Positions 16,490 through 25,290 of a DNA stretch of 64,000 bases are shown here, in pieces. The stretch is from Paraburkholderia sp. BL10I2N1 (GTDB lineage Bacteria > Pseudomonadota > Gammaproteobacteria > Burkholderiales > Burkholderiaceae): positions 434,001 to 498,000 of the forward strand of contig NZ_SNWA01000001.1 of the NCBI RefSeq assembly GCF_004361815.1, in the 5' to 3' direction. Under the pieces are notes generated by a model. It did no database searches, was not told the origin of the DNA, and saw only the letters and a list, made by a program, of their open reading frames with translations. Both the position numbers and the translations under genes were made by a program. Within the stretch, counting starts at the first letter, position 1. Each line of letters opens with the position of its first letter.

Positions 16490-16639
16490 ATGGTGAAAAC
16501 CGTTCCCCAAGGAAGTCCGCTATGCTCACGGCACGTTGTATTACCGAGAACAGAGATGCGGGTGTACCTGTTGTGGGCCTTGGTGGCCATCGTGTGGTGG
16601 CTTCTGGTTCACGCGCCCCATCACGATTCTGACGATTAA
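16490..16639 (+). CDS. Small single-pass membrane protein candidate
   Basis: 49 codons from the ATG at 16490, with AAGGA five bases upstream. A second in-frame ATG at 16556 would give 27 residues. The second half is one hydrophobic helix rich in Trp and Leu (VYLLWALVAIVWWLLV), followed by a short polar tail HAPHHDSDD. It begins 14 bases after the stop of the remnant gene at 16359-16475, like an operon neighbour. No family is recognised, and it may be non-functional in this context. Confidence 0.35.
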   Translation: MVKTVPQGSPLCSRHVVLPRTEMRVYLLWALVAIVWWLLVHAPHHDSDD

Positions 16640-16746
16640 ACCCTTTGAACCGTGCGCCGATAAAAAATGTGCCTAGATGCGGTCGTCGTTTTTTGATAAG
16701 CTTTCTTGCGGTTGCAAGTGGCAGGTCTATTCTGCTGCTGGGAGCC

Positions 16747-16782
16747 AAAGACCCCATATGCCGATAGGTGTATGGGGTCTTT
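16747..16782. terminator. Stem-loop with A and T tails, probable bidirectional terminator
   Basis: AAAGACCCCATA and TATGGGGTCTTT are perfect inverse complements 12 bases long around a 12-base loop. Poly-A/poly-T flanks make it a plausible rho-independent terminator for the small upstream gene. The rest of 16640-16911 shows no gene. Confidence 0.6.
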
Positions 16783-16911
16783 CTCTTGGCGCGTCACAAA
16801 ACAAGAGGATGATCCCATGTTGTCGATTTGCTGCGTGCCGCAGACCGCTTATGACCGACGCTCAACGGTTTTGTAATATGCTCTCCGAACCCCATCGCTG
16901 AGCAAACAAAG

Positions 16912-17247
16912 ATGTCGATCCTGTCGCTGCTCCGTCACGTTAAAAGTAAGGTCGCTCCGAAATTAGTGATTGATCGAACGCCGCTTGACCGCCTGATCAA
17001 TGTGCTCTCCACCGAAAACGCGGTACTCAGGGATGAAGCATCCACGGCTCTCGGAGAGGGTCGTCGATTACAGGAGGCGTACCGCCTCTCCGCGGTGTAT
17101 CACCGGCCGATCGAACAGACTTCTGGCTCCCCAGCCGTTACGGGCCGAACGCCGACAGATGATGCAGCGCTTATCTCGCGCATCATGACGTCCTATCGCG
17201 CCGCTTGCGCAACCGAGATCGGAGACAAAGACTCGGCGCGATCAATT
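16912..17247 (+). pseudogene. 5' part of a methyltransferase gene, split by IS30
   Basis: Reads about 112 residues from the ATG at 16912 before entering the IS30 left end. The stop at 17272-17274 belongs to the IS. The N-terminus (SLLRHVKSKVAPKLVIDRTP) closely resembles the N-terminus of the intact methyltransferase at 34155. The end of this fragment (SYRAAC...GDKDSARS) should continue into the fragment at 18327-19295, which carries the SAM-binding motif. The gene is interrupted and probably inactive. Confidence 0.7.
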
Positions 17248-18326
17248 TTAAAGTGCAACACCTTGATCTGCTAAGGTGCGCACATGACTACAAGAAAGTA
17301 TCAGCAGTTGCAGCCTGAAGAACGTATCACTATTGCCAGCATGAAACAGCAGGGTTTGAGCGTGCGGGCCATGGCCCGCACGCTTGACCGCTCAGCTTCG
17401 AGCGTCAGCCGTGAACTGGCGCGTAATGCGTGTCCGGTGCGCGGCTACGCTTCGGTAGTCGCGCAGACCATCAGTTCGAACCGGCGGGCTGCAGCGCGCA
17501 CGCCGGGTAAGCTGAATCCCCAAGGCGCACTGTGGCGCATTGTGCTCAGTCTGCTTAGCTGGAAGTGGTCGCCGCAGCAGATCTCCGGTACGCTGACGCG
17601 CATGTGGCCCGATGCCCCTTCCATGCACGTCTCGCACGAGACCATCTACAACGCAATCTATGCACACCCGCGCGGCGAACTGCGCCGCCAGCTCATCTCG
17701 TGTCTGCGCCAGGCTCGCAGCACGCGAATGCCACGCAGTCGTGGCAACGACAGACGGGGCAAGATCGCCGACATGCTGAGCATCCACGTGCGCCCGCCTG
17801 AGGTGAACGATCGGGTCATGCCCGGGCACTGGGAGGGAGACTTTATCAAGGGTGCGGGCAACCAGTCCTCCGTGGGAGTTCTGGTCGAGCGCACCAGCCG
17901 GCTTGTCCTGCTCGCGAAGATGGAGGATGCCACCGCCGCCTCAGCGCTGGCCGGCTTCACCGCCAAACTGAACTCCATCGCCACGCCACTGCGTCAGAGC
18001 CTGACCTATGATCAGGGCAAGGAGATGGCGCGGCATCCGGAACTCACCGCCGCCACCGGCGTGCGCGTGTATTTCTGTGACCCGCACAGTCCGTGGCAGC
18101 GTGGCACCTGTGAGAACACCAACGGACTGCTACGCCAGTACCTGCCCAAGGGCACCGATCTCTCAGTCTACAGCCAGGATGAACTTGACGACATCGCCGA
18201 CAGCCTGAACAGCAGGCCCCGTGCTACCCACGCCTTTCACTCGCCTCTGGAAGTCTTTGCGCGCATGCTCGAGACCTCCACGCAAACACCTTCAACCCTT
18301 CATTAACCTGTTGCATTTCGGTTTTG
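17248..18326 (+). mobile_element. IS30-family insertion sequence
   Basis: Contains an intact IS30 transposase. The ends carry imperfect inverted repeats (AAGTGCAAC on the left and GTTGCATTT on the right, with weaker matching outwards). Boundaries were set from the point where the flanking methyltransferase reading frames resume, so they are good to about ten bases. I could not identify the 2-3 base target duplication with certainty. Confidence 0.75.
17284..18306 (+). CDS. IS30-family transposase
   Basis: 340 residues. The N-terminal helix-turn-helix (ITIASMKQQGLSVRAMARTL) is followed by the DDE catalytic domain: GHWEGD (first Asp), LTYDQGKEM (second Asp) and RGTCENTNGLLRQY (Glu). All three acidic residues and the full length are present, so it looks functional. 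It starts at the ATG at 17284. Confidence 0.92.
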   Translation: MTTRKYQQLQPEERITIASMKQQGLSVRAMARTLDRSASSVSRELARNACPVRGYASVVAQTISSNRRAAARTPGKLNPQGALWRIVLSLLSWKWSPQQISGTLTRMWPDAPSMHVSHETIYNAIYAHPRGELRRQLISCLRQARSTRMPRSRGNDRRGKIADMLSIHVRPPEVNDRVMPGHWEGDFIKGAGNQSSVGVLVERTSRLVLLAKMEDATAASALAGFTAKLNSIATPLRQSLTYDQGKEMARHPELTAATGVRVYFCDPHSPWQRGTCENTNGLLRQYLPKGTDLSVYSQDELDDIADSLNSRPRATHAFHSPLEVFARMLETSTQTPSTLH

Positions 18327-19295
18327 AAACCGCCCTCATTTTGGCAAACGGATTTCGCCAGAATTAAACGCCCCGATCATGAGGTCTTGCTCAGCGGCAA
18401 TCATGATGCCGTGACTAGGCTACTGCGAGATCCAGCTCATTCTCGCCTTTTCATGGGCTTTGATGAACTGCATGATCACGCTGGCCTTCAAGAACACGGC
18501 ATAGCACATGTGATTTCACACCACGGCTGGATCTACGATGCCTTACTTCGCCTAGCCGAGGCGATCGGAGCGCGGCACCTGAACTATCCCGAAATACTTG
18601 GCCCCGGGCCAATCGCGCCACCGGTTGATGAAATCTCGTCCGACATAGACCGCGTAGCTGGCTTTCGCGTCACTTTCCCCAATCCCTTCCCTGGAGAAAT
18701 CGGGCTGTTCACATCGAGAGGCGTCGCAAGCTTCCGGTCGGTGCAATCTCTCTATCAAGCCTACCGCATCCAAGAACTGGTTGGTAGTGACGCTCGAGTG
18801 ATAGAGATCGGAGGCGGTCTGGGCCGCACCGCCTTCTATGCCCGTCAATTCGGTATTCGCGACTACACCATCATCGATCTGCCGATAACCAATGTGGCGC
18901 AGGCGTACTTTCTGGGGCGCACGCTCGGCCAAGACATGGTTAGTCTATTTGGAGAAAACCAGCATGGCATTCGCATTCTTCCGCTCACCGAGTTCCTCGA
19001 CGCAACAGATCGCTACGATCTGGTCGTGAATGTCGATTCGCTGACTGAGATGTCCCGTGATACCGCGTTAGCCTACTGCAAGGCGATCCGTTCGCGCGCC
19101 AACAAATTCCTTTCCATCAATCACGAATTCAATCCGTTCACCGTGCGAGAAATCTGCGCCACGCTGGAGACGCATTCCTCGACACGGACGCCATACTGGC
19201 TGCGCTGCGGCTATGTCGACGAAGTGTTTTGCCTGGTGCGAGGCACTCACAGACGCATGTATCCCCAGCCCGATGACGTGTCACTTATGCGCTAG
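18327..19295 (+). pseudogene. 3' part of a SAM-dependent sugar O-methyltransferase gene, split by IS30
   Basis: About 320 residues in the frame that resumes after the IS30 right end; there is no native start codon. The SAM-binding motif I reads VIEIGGGLGRTA, about 160 residues in, then an IIDLP acidic strand and an LVVNVDSLTEM motif II-like segment. It resembles the putative sugar O-methyltransferase family found in polysaccharide loci. With the fragment at 16912-17247 it made a protein of about 430 residues. A downstream TTG could in principle restart translation, but the N-terminal part would be missing. Confidence 0.7.
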
Positions 19296-19425
19296 TGTGG
19301 GAGAAAGGAAAGCAGTTGTTCGTCTGGTATATTCGTAACTTCTTGAAATTTCGGGATTTGCCTTGCTAACGCACTGGGCGACCTACCCGAACTACGTGCG
19401 GTCGGTAACCGAGAGTGTATGGATC

Positions 19426-20505
19426 ATGATGCTTGACCAATTGCTTCGTCGCGGGAATAACAACGCCGACCTGCTTCGCCTGATCGCCGCGACAGCAGTG
19501 ATATGGGGACACGCGTATGCGCTGGTTCCTGAACCAGGCGTGAACGAGCCCCTTCGTAACCTCCTTGGGTTCGATTATTCCGGCTCACTGGCAGTCAAGG
19601 TTTTCTTTTTCCTGAGCGGCATTCTCGTTACCAACAGCTGGCTTACGAAGCCGAGTGCAATCCGTTTTGCATCGGCGCGCATTTTCCGCATATTCCCGCT
19701 ACTGATAGTTAGCTCCATCGCGACTATTGTGATAATGGGGCCAGCGCTGACATCAATGTCGGTATCTGAATACTTCCACCACCGCGGCGAGCTGATGCAG
19801 GTGCTCTTGCATCCCTATATCGAATACACGCTACCAGGTGTGTTCGAACATGCGTTGTATTCGCACGTAAATGGCTCGATCTGGACGATCAAGTACGAAC
19901 TGATGCTTTACGCACTACTTCTGGGTGCCGGCATGTGCGGACTTTTCCGTTTCAAACTGGTCGGCGCCCTGGTTCTGCTGGCGGTCATTGTCGTCTGCTT
20001 GATCTGGCCTGACGGTATTACCGCGATTGGCCTGCCCAACGTCAACATGGGCGGCCGCCTGCCAGCATTTTTCGCATTCGGCGCGCTGCTTGCGGTCCAT
20101 AAGGAGCGCGTACGGATAGATGGCCGGCTTTGCATTGGGCTTATTGTTCTCGCCTTGGCTGTCAGGCATGGACCCGCGTTTGAATTTGCTTTTCTGCCGG
20201 CCTTCTTCATCACCGGTTTGTGGATCATGTCGTTGGACGTTGTGAAAGCAATCCGACCGCCCGGTGACTTTTCCTACGGTGTTTATGTTTTCGGATGGCC
20301 TCTGCAGAACACATTCGCCAACCTTTTCCCGAAATCAGGAATACACGGGAACCAGGTGATGACGTTTGCATGCGCGCTTTTTCTTGCAATCATTTCCTGG
20401 ATCTTGGTCGAGAAGCCTTGCATCGCGCTGGGACGCAAGATTCCCAGCTTTCTGCAACGAAGCAGCCAAAGCACGATCGTAGAAGCCCACCGAGCACAAG
20501 CCTGA
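19426..20505 (+). CDS. Acyltransferase family 3 (OafA/ExoZ-like) membrane protein
   Basis: 359 residues with about ten membrane helices. Features of the family: N-terminal NNADLLRLIAATAVIWGHAY with the conserved His, then FFFLSGILVTNSW, an Arg-rich RIFRIFP loop, and SYGVYVFGWP near residue 285. Known role: transfer of acetyl or other acyl groups to surface sugars, moving acyl groups across the inner membrane. I start at ATG 19426 (another ATG follows directly); upstream in-frame TTG at 19363 is less likely. The stop at 20503-20505 coincides with the beginning of an IS5 remnant, so the last few residues may be altered by that junction. Confidence 0.82.
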   Translation: MMLDQLLRRGNNNADLLRLIAATAVIWGHAYALVPEPGVNEPLRNLLGFDYSGSLAVKVFFFLSGILVTNSWLTKPSAIRFASARIFRIFPLLIVSSIATIVIMGPALTSMSVSEYFHHRGELMQVLLHPYIEYTLPGVFEHALYSHVNGSIWTIKYELMLYALLLGAGMCGLFRFKLVGALVLLAVIVVCLIWPDGITAIGLPNVNMGGRLPAFFAFGALLAVHKERVRIDGRLCIGLIVLALAVRHGPAFEFAFLPAFFITGLWIMSLDVVKAIRPPGDFSYGVYVFGWPLQNTFANLFPKSGIHGNQVMTFACALFLAIISWILVEKPCIALGRKIPSFLQRSSQSTIVEAHRAQA

Positions 20506-21093
20506 AGCTTCCGTTGGTGCGACTGGCCGACCGACCTGATCAACTGGGATCGGTTGAGTCTGTCGATGAGCGAGAACTTCGTGTCCCACAAGGGGCGACC
20601 GGCAACGTCGCCGCGCCTGATTGCCGTGCTGCTGTATCTGCAGCACGCGTTCGACCTTTCCGACGAAGAGGTCGTCTAGCAATGGGTGGAGAACCCGTAC
20701 TGGCAGGTGTTCACCGGCGAGACGTACCTGCAGACCGAGCCGCCGATCGACCCGTCGAGCCTGACGCGCTGGCGCAAGGGCCTTGGCGAAGCCGGCATCG
20801 AAGAACTGCTGGCCGAGACGATCGAGGCGGCCAAACGTGCAGGCGTGATCAAGGCATCGAGTGTGAAGCGCGTGATCGTGGACACCACGGTCATGCAGAA
20901 GGCGATTGCGCATCCGACCGATTCGCGGCTGCTCGAGCGGTGTCGCGAACATCTGGTGAAGGCTGCGGCCCGCCACGGACTGAAGCTGCGGCAGAACTAC
21001 AACCGCGAGGCTCCGCGCCTGGCGCTGCAGATTGGCCGCGACGCTCACGCAAATGAGGAAGGCACTGCGCACGTTGCGCTCCCGGGTCCGTGA
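20506..21093 (+). pseudogene. Decayed IS5-family transposase fragment
   Basis: Closely similar to the N-terminal third of the intact transposase at 35381-36703, starting at the equivalent of its residue 26. It has an in-frame TAG at 20677-20679 where the intact copy has TGG. It breaks off after RDAHANEEG, losing about half of the protein. It is inactive. From its end to 21273 I see no gene. Confidence 0.85.
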
Positions 21094-21273
21094 CGGCAAC
21101 GCTCCCTGTGGGGCGAGACTTGGAGATGCGATGCACCTGCGGGAGTGCGTGGATTTGCCCAAGGGAGATAGGCTTGTCGCGAGAGGGATAGCCTGCTGCT
21201 CCAACTGACCAATTGACTCGCCTTTCAGATTGTTGCACGATCTTCCACTGTGAAATCCAAGGGGTCACCAGAA

Positions 21274-21534
21274 ATGCCGACCGTTGCCGTCGTTTTCCTT
21301 GCTCGCGTTGCCCACGGTATAGACGCTTTCAAACCTTTCGCCGAATCCTACTTGAAGTTTCCGGCCGGATATGATCACGAATTGATCCTTCTCGGCAAAG
21401 GGATGAAGAAGCAAGGTGAACGCGCTGCAACCTCAGCGTTATTTGATGGTGCCCCTCATCGCATCATTGAGGTTCCCGACGAAGGATATGATATTCATGC
21501 ATATCTTAAGGCATGCGGTTATACACATCTTTGA
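21274..21534 (+). pseudogene. N-terminal fragment of a glycosyltransferase-like gene, cut by an IS4-family element
   Basis: Starts at ATG 21274 and reads MPTVAVVFLARVAHG, then a GYDHELILLGKG strand and a DEGYDIHAYLKACGYTHL segment. This resembles the start of GT-A-type proteins of polysaccharide loci (strand, donor site, then DIxAYL before the metal motif). The frame runs into the IS4-type end that begins near 21512 and stops at 21532-21534. The remaining domain is not found after the element, so this is a dead remnant. Confidence 0.6.
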
Positions 21535-22974
21535 GCGACCGGCGTGGGCTGCGAGAAAAGTGTTTACTTTCAATGACATCAGGCGGCGCTTGTAAACTTG
21601 TGGCATTTCGCGTTTACTCGCCCCTTTTGAGTGGACGCATTGGCTACCGAATCGACGCCCTGGACCCAGACGGAATTCGAGCAACTCGACCTCGGCGATG
21701 CGCGCCTGAACAAGCGAGCGAGGCTCTTGATGGAACGAATGGCGACCGACCCGATGGCCAGTGTGCCCAAGGCATGTCGGGGTTGGGGCGAGACGATGGC
21801 GGCGTACCGCTTCTTTGACAACGACAGCGTCGAGTGGCACGCGATCCTGGAGCCGCATTGGGAGCAAACGCAAAAACGGATGCAAGCCCACCCGGTCACT
21901 GAACTGGACTTCAACGGTCAGGGTGCGATTGGACTGGGGCCGTTCAGCTATGAAGCGCAGCGGGGCATGTATTTGCATCCGACCTATGCGGTCACGCCTC
22001 AGCGAGAGCCATTGGGCATCCTGGATGCCTGGATGTGGGCGCGCGAGAAGAAGGACGCGTCCGGCAAACGCGGCGGCCCCAAAGAAAGTCTGCGCTGGAT
22101 CGAGGGCTACGAGCGCATTGGCGAGATGGCGCCGAGTCTGCCATCCACGCGCCTGGTCTATGTGGCCGACCGCGAAGCGGACCTGATGGCGCGGATGGAG
22201 CGCGCCCAGGCGCTGGGCACGCCGGCGGACTGGCTGGTACGGGCGACCCAGAATCGTTGCCTGCCCGGCGGTGAAAAGTTGTGGGAACGCACGAGCCACG
22301 CCGAGCCATTGGGGCAGATCGCCTTCACGATGGCCTCGCGCCATGGCGTTAAAGCGCGTAGCGTGCGCCAGCAGCTGTGGATGCAGCGCGTCGAGTTGCC
22401 GGCGGGCAAAGGCAAGAGCGTTGCCGCCACCTGCCTGGTGGCACGCGAGTTCGATGCGCCAGCGGGCGCCAGGCCGATCGAATGGCGCTTGCTGACCAAC
22501 CGCGTTGCCAGCACGTTGGATGAGGCGATCGAACTGATCGACTGGTACCGGGCGCGCTGGGAAATCGAGATGTTGTTCAACATTCTGAAGAACGCGTGTC
22601 GTGTGCAAGCGCTTCAGCTTGGATCGATCGAACGGCTCGAGCGCGCCTTGGCGCCGTTCATGGTGGTGGCGTGGCGCGTGGCCCACCTGATGCGGCTGGG
22701 CCGAACTTGCCCCGATCTGGACGCGGCTCTGTTCTTCGAGGCTGATGAAATTCGCGGTGCCTACCTGCTCACTGAAGTTCGACAACCCGCGCGACCGAAG
22801 CTCAATGAAGTCCTGCGACTGATCGCGCGCCTGGGTGGATTCCTTGGCCGCAAAGGCGACGGCGCCCCGGCGTCAAGACTATCTGGCTTGGACTCAAAGA
22901 GGTTCATGTCGCGGCTAAAACACTGCGCGGGCTACGCGCGGCGGGGAATGACGACATTTGTGTATAAGCGAATG
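21512..22974 (+). mobile_element. IS4-family element with Tn5/IS50-like ends
   Basis: Ends are CATGCGGTTATACACATCT (left) and, inverted on the right, CATTCGCTTATACACAAAT. The shared TTATACACA core matches the ends of IS50/Tn5-group elements. Length is about 1463 bases. The nine bases outside the two ends differ, so no target duplication is visible and the element probably recombined after insertion. A related end fragment lies at 38915-39022 in the opposite orientation. Confidence 0.75.
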
Positions 22975-22992
22975 GATCCTGGGACGTCGTAG
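21631..22992 (+). CDS. IS4-family transposase, probably inactive (first catalytic Asp missing)
   Basis: 453 residues with the N-terminal DNA-binding region (LGDARLNKR), the second Asp region (VYVADREADLM) and the C-terminal YREK-like signature (DWYRARWEIEMLFNILKN). Where relatives read a strand followed by QDTTELDFNGQ, this copy goes straight from AHPV to TELDFNGQ. The DDE-triad Asp region therefore appears deleted in frame (about seven codons). The reading frame runs slightly past the right end of the element. Confidence 0.8.
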   Translation: MDALATESTPWTQTEFEQLDLGDARLNKRARLLMERMATDPMASVPKACRGWGETMAAYRFFDNDSVEWHAILEPHWEQTQKRMQAHPVTELDFNGQGAIGLGPFSYEAQRGMYLHPTYAVTPQREPLGILDAWMWAREKKDASGKRGGPKESLRWIEGYERIGEMAPSLPSTRLVYVADREADLMARMERAQALGTPADWLVRATQNRCLPGGEKLWERTSHAEPLGQIAFTMASRHGVKARSVRQQLWMQRVELPAGKGKSVAATCLVAREFDAPAGARPIEWRLLTNRVASTLDEAIELIDWYRARWEIEMLFNILKNACRVQALQLGSIERLERALAPFMVVAWRVAHLMRLGRTCPDLDAALFFEADEIRGAYLLTEVRQPARPKLNEVLRLIARLGGFLGRKGDGAPASRLSGLDSKRFMSRLKHCAGYARRGMTTFVYKRMDPGTS

Positions 22993-23173
22993 GCTTTTCC
23001 GTGCTTCCCTCGCGTTCAATTTACTGTTAATCCTAGTGGCGTCCTTGGCTTACGTGCCGAGCGGTTTGGTACCCGAAGACGTGACAGGTTGCGCATTGAT
23101 CGGCAAGAACATGAGGTCATGAATCGTGTCGCATGCTGCCGCGATACACCCAACAACCTAGGTGGGAGATATC

Positions 23174-23959
23174 TTGTTTCAACGTATTTTTGAACTGCTC
23201 TGCAGAAAAGGGGCAACTGAGACTGACATAAGTGCTGCGCCAGGCGCGCACACATGGACAAGTGCTCATCTGGGCACATTTCGCGCCAGTTTTGCAGAGC
23301 CGAATTTGACTGAGGCGGAGCGCCAACTTGTGGAGTCATTTTCGGATCTCTACTACCGGAAAATTGATAACTTCAAGGGCCTCCACACGATCGTCTTGTC
23401 ATGGATGGGCTATGAGATGTTCAAATGCCCTCTCGATTTATGGATCTATCAGGAGATCATCGTTCGCGAGCGCCCGGATTTGGTTATCGAAGTCGGTACG
23501 TATAAGGGGGGGAGTGCACTCTATCTGGCGTCCGTATGCGATCTGGCCGGCCACGGGGAAATTGTCACGATTGATATTGATGCGACGCACGATCCGGTCA
23601 GGCCGCGACATCCCCGAATCAGTTATCTCACCGGGTCGAGCATTGCTGATGACGTGCTTGCCAAAGTTACAAAAATGGCTGCCGGCAAGCAAAAAATCCT
23701 CGTGATTCTCGATGGCGATCATCGATGCGAGCACGTCGTGCAGGAGTTGCGGATTTACCAGCGCTTCGTGGCACCGGGCGGCTATATGGTCGTTGAAGAT
23801 ACCAACATAAATGGCCACCCGACTTATCCGGAGTTTGGGCCAGGTCCCTGGGAGGCAGTCGATCTGTTCCTAGCCGAAAATAATGAATTCTACGCCGATC
23901 GATCATGCGAAAGGTTTCTGCTCACAATGAATCCAAGAGGATTCTTGCGTCGCCGGTGA
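23174..23959 (+). CDS. CmcI-type (cephalosporin hydroxylase/rhamnosyl O-methyltransferase) family protein
   Basis: About 261 residues from TTG at 23174, which has AGGTGGGAG six bases upstream; a GTG at 23162 lies inside that site. The SAM-binding core reads LVIEVGTYKGGSALYLA, then IVTIDID. A metal-binding ILDGDHRCEHV and VVEDTNINGHP follow, the pattern of the CmcI/rhamnosyl O-methyltransferase family. Likely role: O-methylation of a sugar in the surface polymer. It forms a run with the GT2 gene at 24020 and the giant glycosyltransferase at 25291, all with somewhat lower GC than the locus borders. The region 22993-23161 before it holds no gene. Confidence 0.8.
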   Translation: MFQRIFELLCRKGATETDISAAPGAHTWTSAHLGTFRASFAEPNLTEAERQLVESFSDLYYRKIDNFKGLHTIVLSWMGYEMFKCPLDLWIYQEIIVRERPDLVIEVGTYKGGSALYLASVCDLAGHGEIVTIDIDATHDPVRPRHPRISYLTGSSIADDVLAKVTKMAAGKQKILVILDGDHRCEHVVQELRIYQRFVAPGGYMVVEDTNINGHPTYPEFGPGPWEAVDLFLAENNEFYADRSCERFLLTMNPRGFLRRR

Positions 23960-24019
23960 GTTTCGAGGCGTGACCTGTCGTCCGCGGCGTAAGCCGTGTA
24001 CCCACTGAGGATAAGTGTT

Positions 24020-25231
24020 ATGTCAAGGCCGTCATTCACGATTTTATTACCGAGCCGGAACAGGCTCGAGTTGCTGAAACACGCAATCGATTCGGTAGTG
24101 GAGCAGTGCGAGGGAAATCTTGAAATTGTCGTTTCTGATAATGCGTCTGACGAGGATTATGAAGCCTATCTAAGGACGATTACTTCGGTTCCAATTCGTT
24201 ATATCCGCGGGGATGCCCCGATTTCCGTCACGGCCAATTGGAATCGGGCACTTCAGGCTGCAACGGGCGACTACGTCGTCATGTTAGGGGATGACGATGC
24301 GTTGACTCCAGGCTTTATTCGGAAAATGACTGATGTCATTGAAGACTTTGGGCGTCCTGACGTCGTCTACTGTATGGCATATCACTATGCCTATCCGAAT
24401 ACCTTGCCGGGGCAGCAGGAAGGGTATTTTTATACTGTCAATAACAGCTCAGTTTTTGATATTTCCAACGAGCCGTTTTTGCTTGATACTGAACAGGCCA
24501 GACATCTTGCGCGGCAAGCGCTCCGATTCCGCCATTTGATAAGTTTTAATGCGCAGCATTTTGTCTGGCGGCGTGATTTCATGCAAAATAAGGCCGCTGG
24601 TTCAATGTTTTTCCAGTCGCCGTATCCCGATTTTTTTGCGTGTTTCATGACGTTCCTGACGGCAGACAAAATGGCGGTCGTGCCGTCTCCAGAAATTATC
24701 GTGGGCATTTCAAAACGATCTTTTGGTTATTTCCATGCAAATAAACAAGAGGACTTGGGATTCCGTGAATTTTTTGGTGAATCTACTTCAGATATCGAGC
24801 TTGCCGGCGGAGATGAGGATGTTCTCAAGGCTCTTCGCCATCCTGGTACAGGCCACTACAGAAACTGGCTGATCGCCGCGCTATACGTCAAGCGAAATTT
24901 GTCGCGATCTGTCGATTTACCTATCGACCTGCGTCGCTATCGTCGAATACAGATATTCGAGCTGGCCCAAAGTAGTGTCTATAACAAGACATCCGATCGT
25001 CACGTCTTTCGGAAACAGATGGCGGAATTTGAGCCTCGTGATCGGGAGTACGCTGAGAAACTGCTTTGGACGTTCACGATGCTTGATCGTGTCAAAACCT
25101 TGCAGCGGCCGATGGTCGTATATGGGATAGGGGAGTTGTTGAATATTCATCATCCGCCGAAAATATACCCGCACGACATTGGTGCTCATGAAAATATTAT
25201 GGACGCTTATCGTTGGCTAGCAACAAGGTAA
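24020..25231 (+). CDS. GT2-family glycosyltransferase
   Basis: 403 residues from the ATG at 24020. GT-A fold: FTILLPSRNRLELLKHAI, IVVSDNASDED, and a metal-binding GDDDA in YVVMLGDDDALTPGF near residue 95. A C-terminal extension of about 170 residues is mostly helical and charged and is not assigned. The codons are AT-richer than the borders of the window, especially 24400-24760, suggesting horizontal acquisition. It lies 60 bases upstream of the giant glycosyltransferase and probably works on the same polymer. Donor and linkage are unknown. Confidence 0.82.
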   Translation: MSRPSFTILLPSRNRLELLKHAIDSVVEQCEGNLEIVVSDNASDEDYEAYLRTITSVPIRYIRGDAPISVTANWNRALQAATGDYVVMLGDDDALTPGFIRKMTDVIEDFGRPDVVYCMAYHYAYPNTLPGQQEGYFYTVNNSSVFDISNEPFLLDTEQARHLARQALRFRHLISFNAQHFVWRRDFMQNKAAGSMFFQSPYPDFFACFMTFLTADKMAVVPSPEIIVGISKRSFGYFHANKQEDLGFREFFGESTSDIELAGGDEDVLKALRHPGTGHYRNWLIAALYVKRNLSRSVDLPIDLRRYRRIQIFELAQSSVYNKTSDRHVFRKQMAEFEPRDREYAEKLLWTFTMLDRVKTLQRPMVVYGIGELLNIHHPPKIYPHDIGAHENIMDAYRWLATR

Positions 25232-25290
25232 GCTAATTTATCTCTAGATTGCGGCGAACTAATTCTTCTGAATTTTAATGGGCGGCATGC

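Noticed and set aside
20335..21204. 289-codon minus-strand frame over the acyltransferase end and IS5 remnant
   Set aside because: It spans the junction of two unrelated genes and reads antisense to both; not a real fusion gene.
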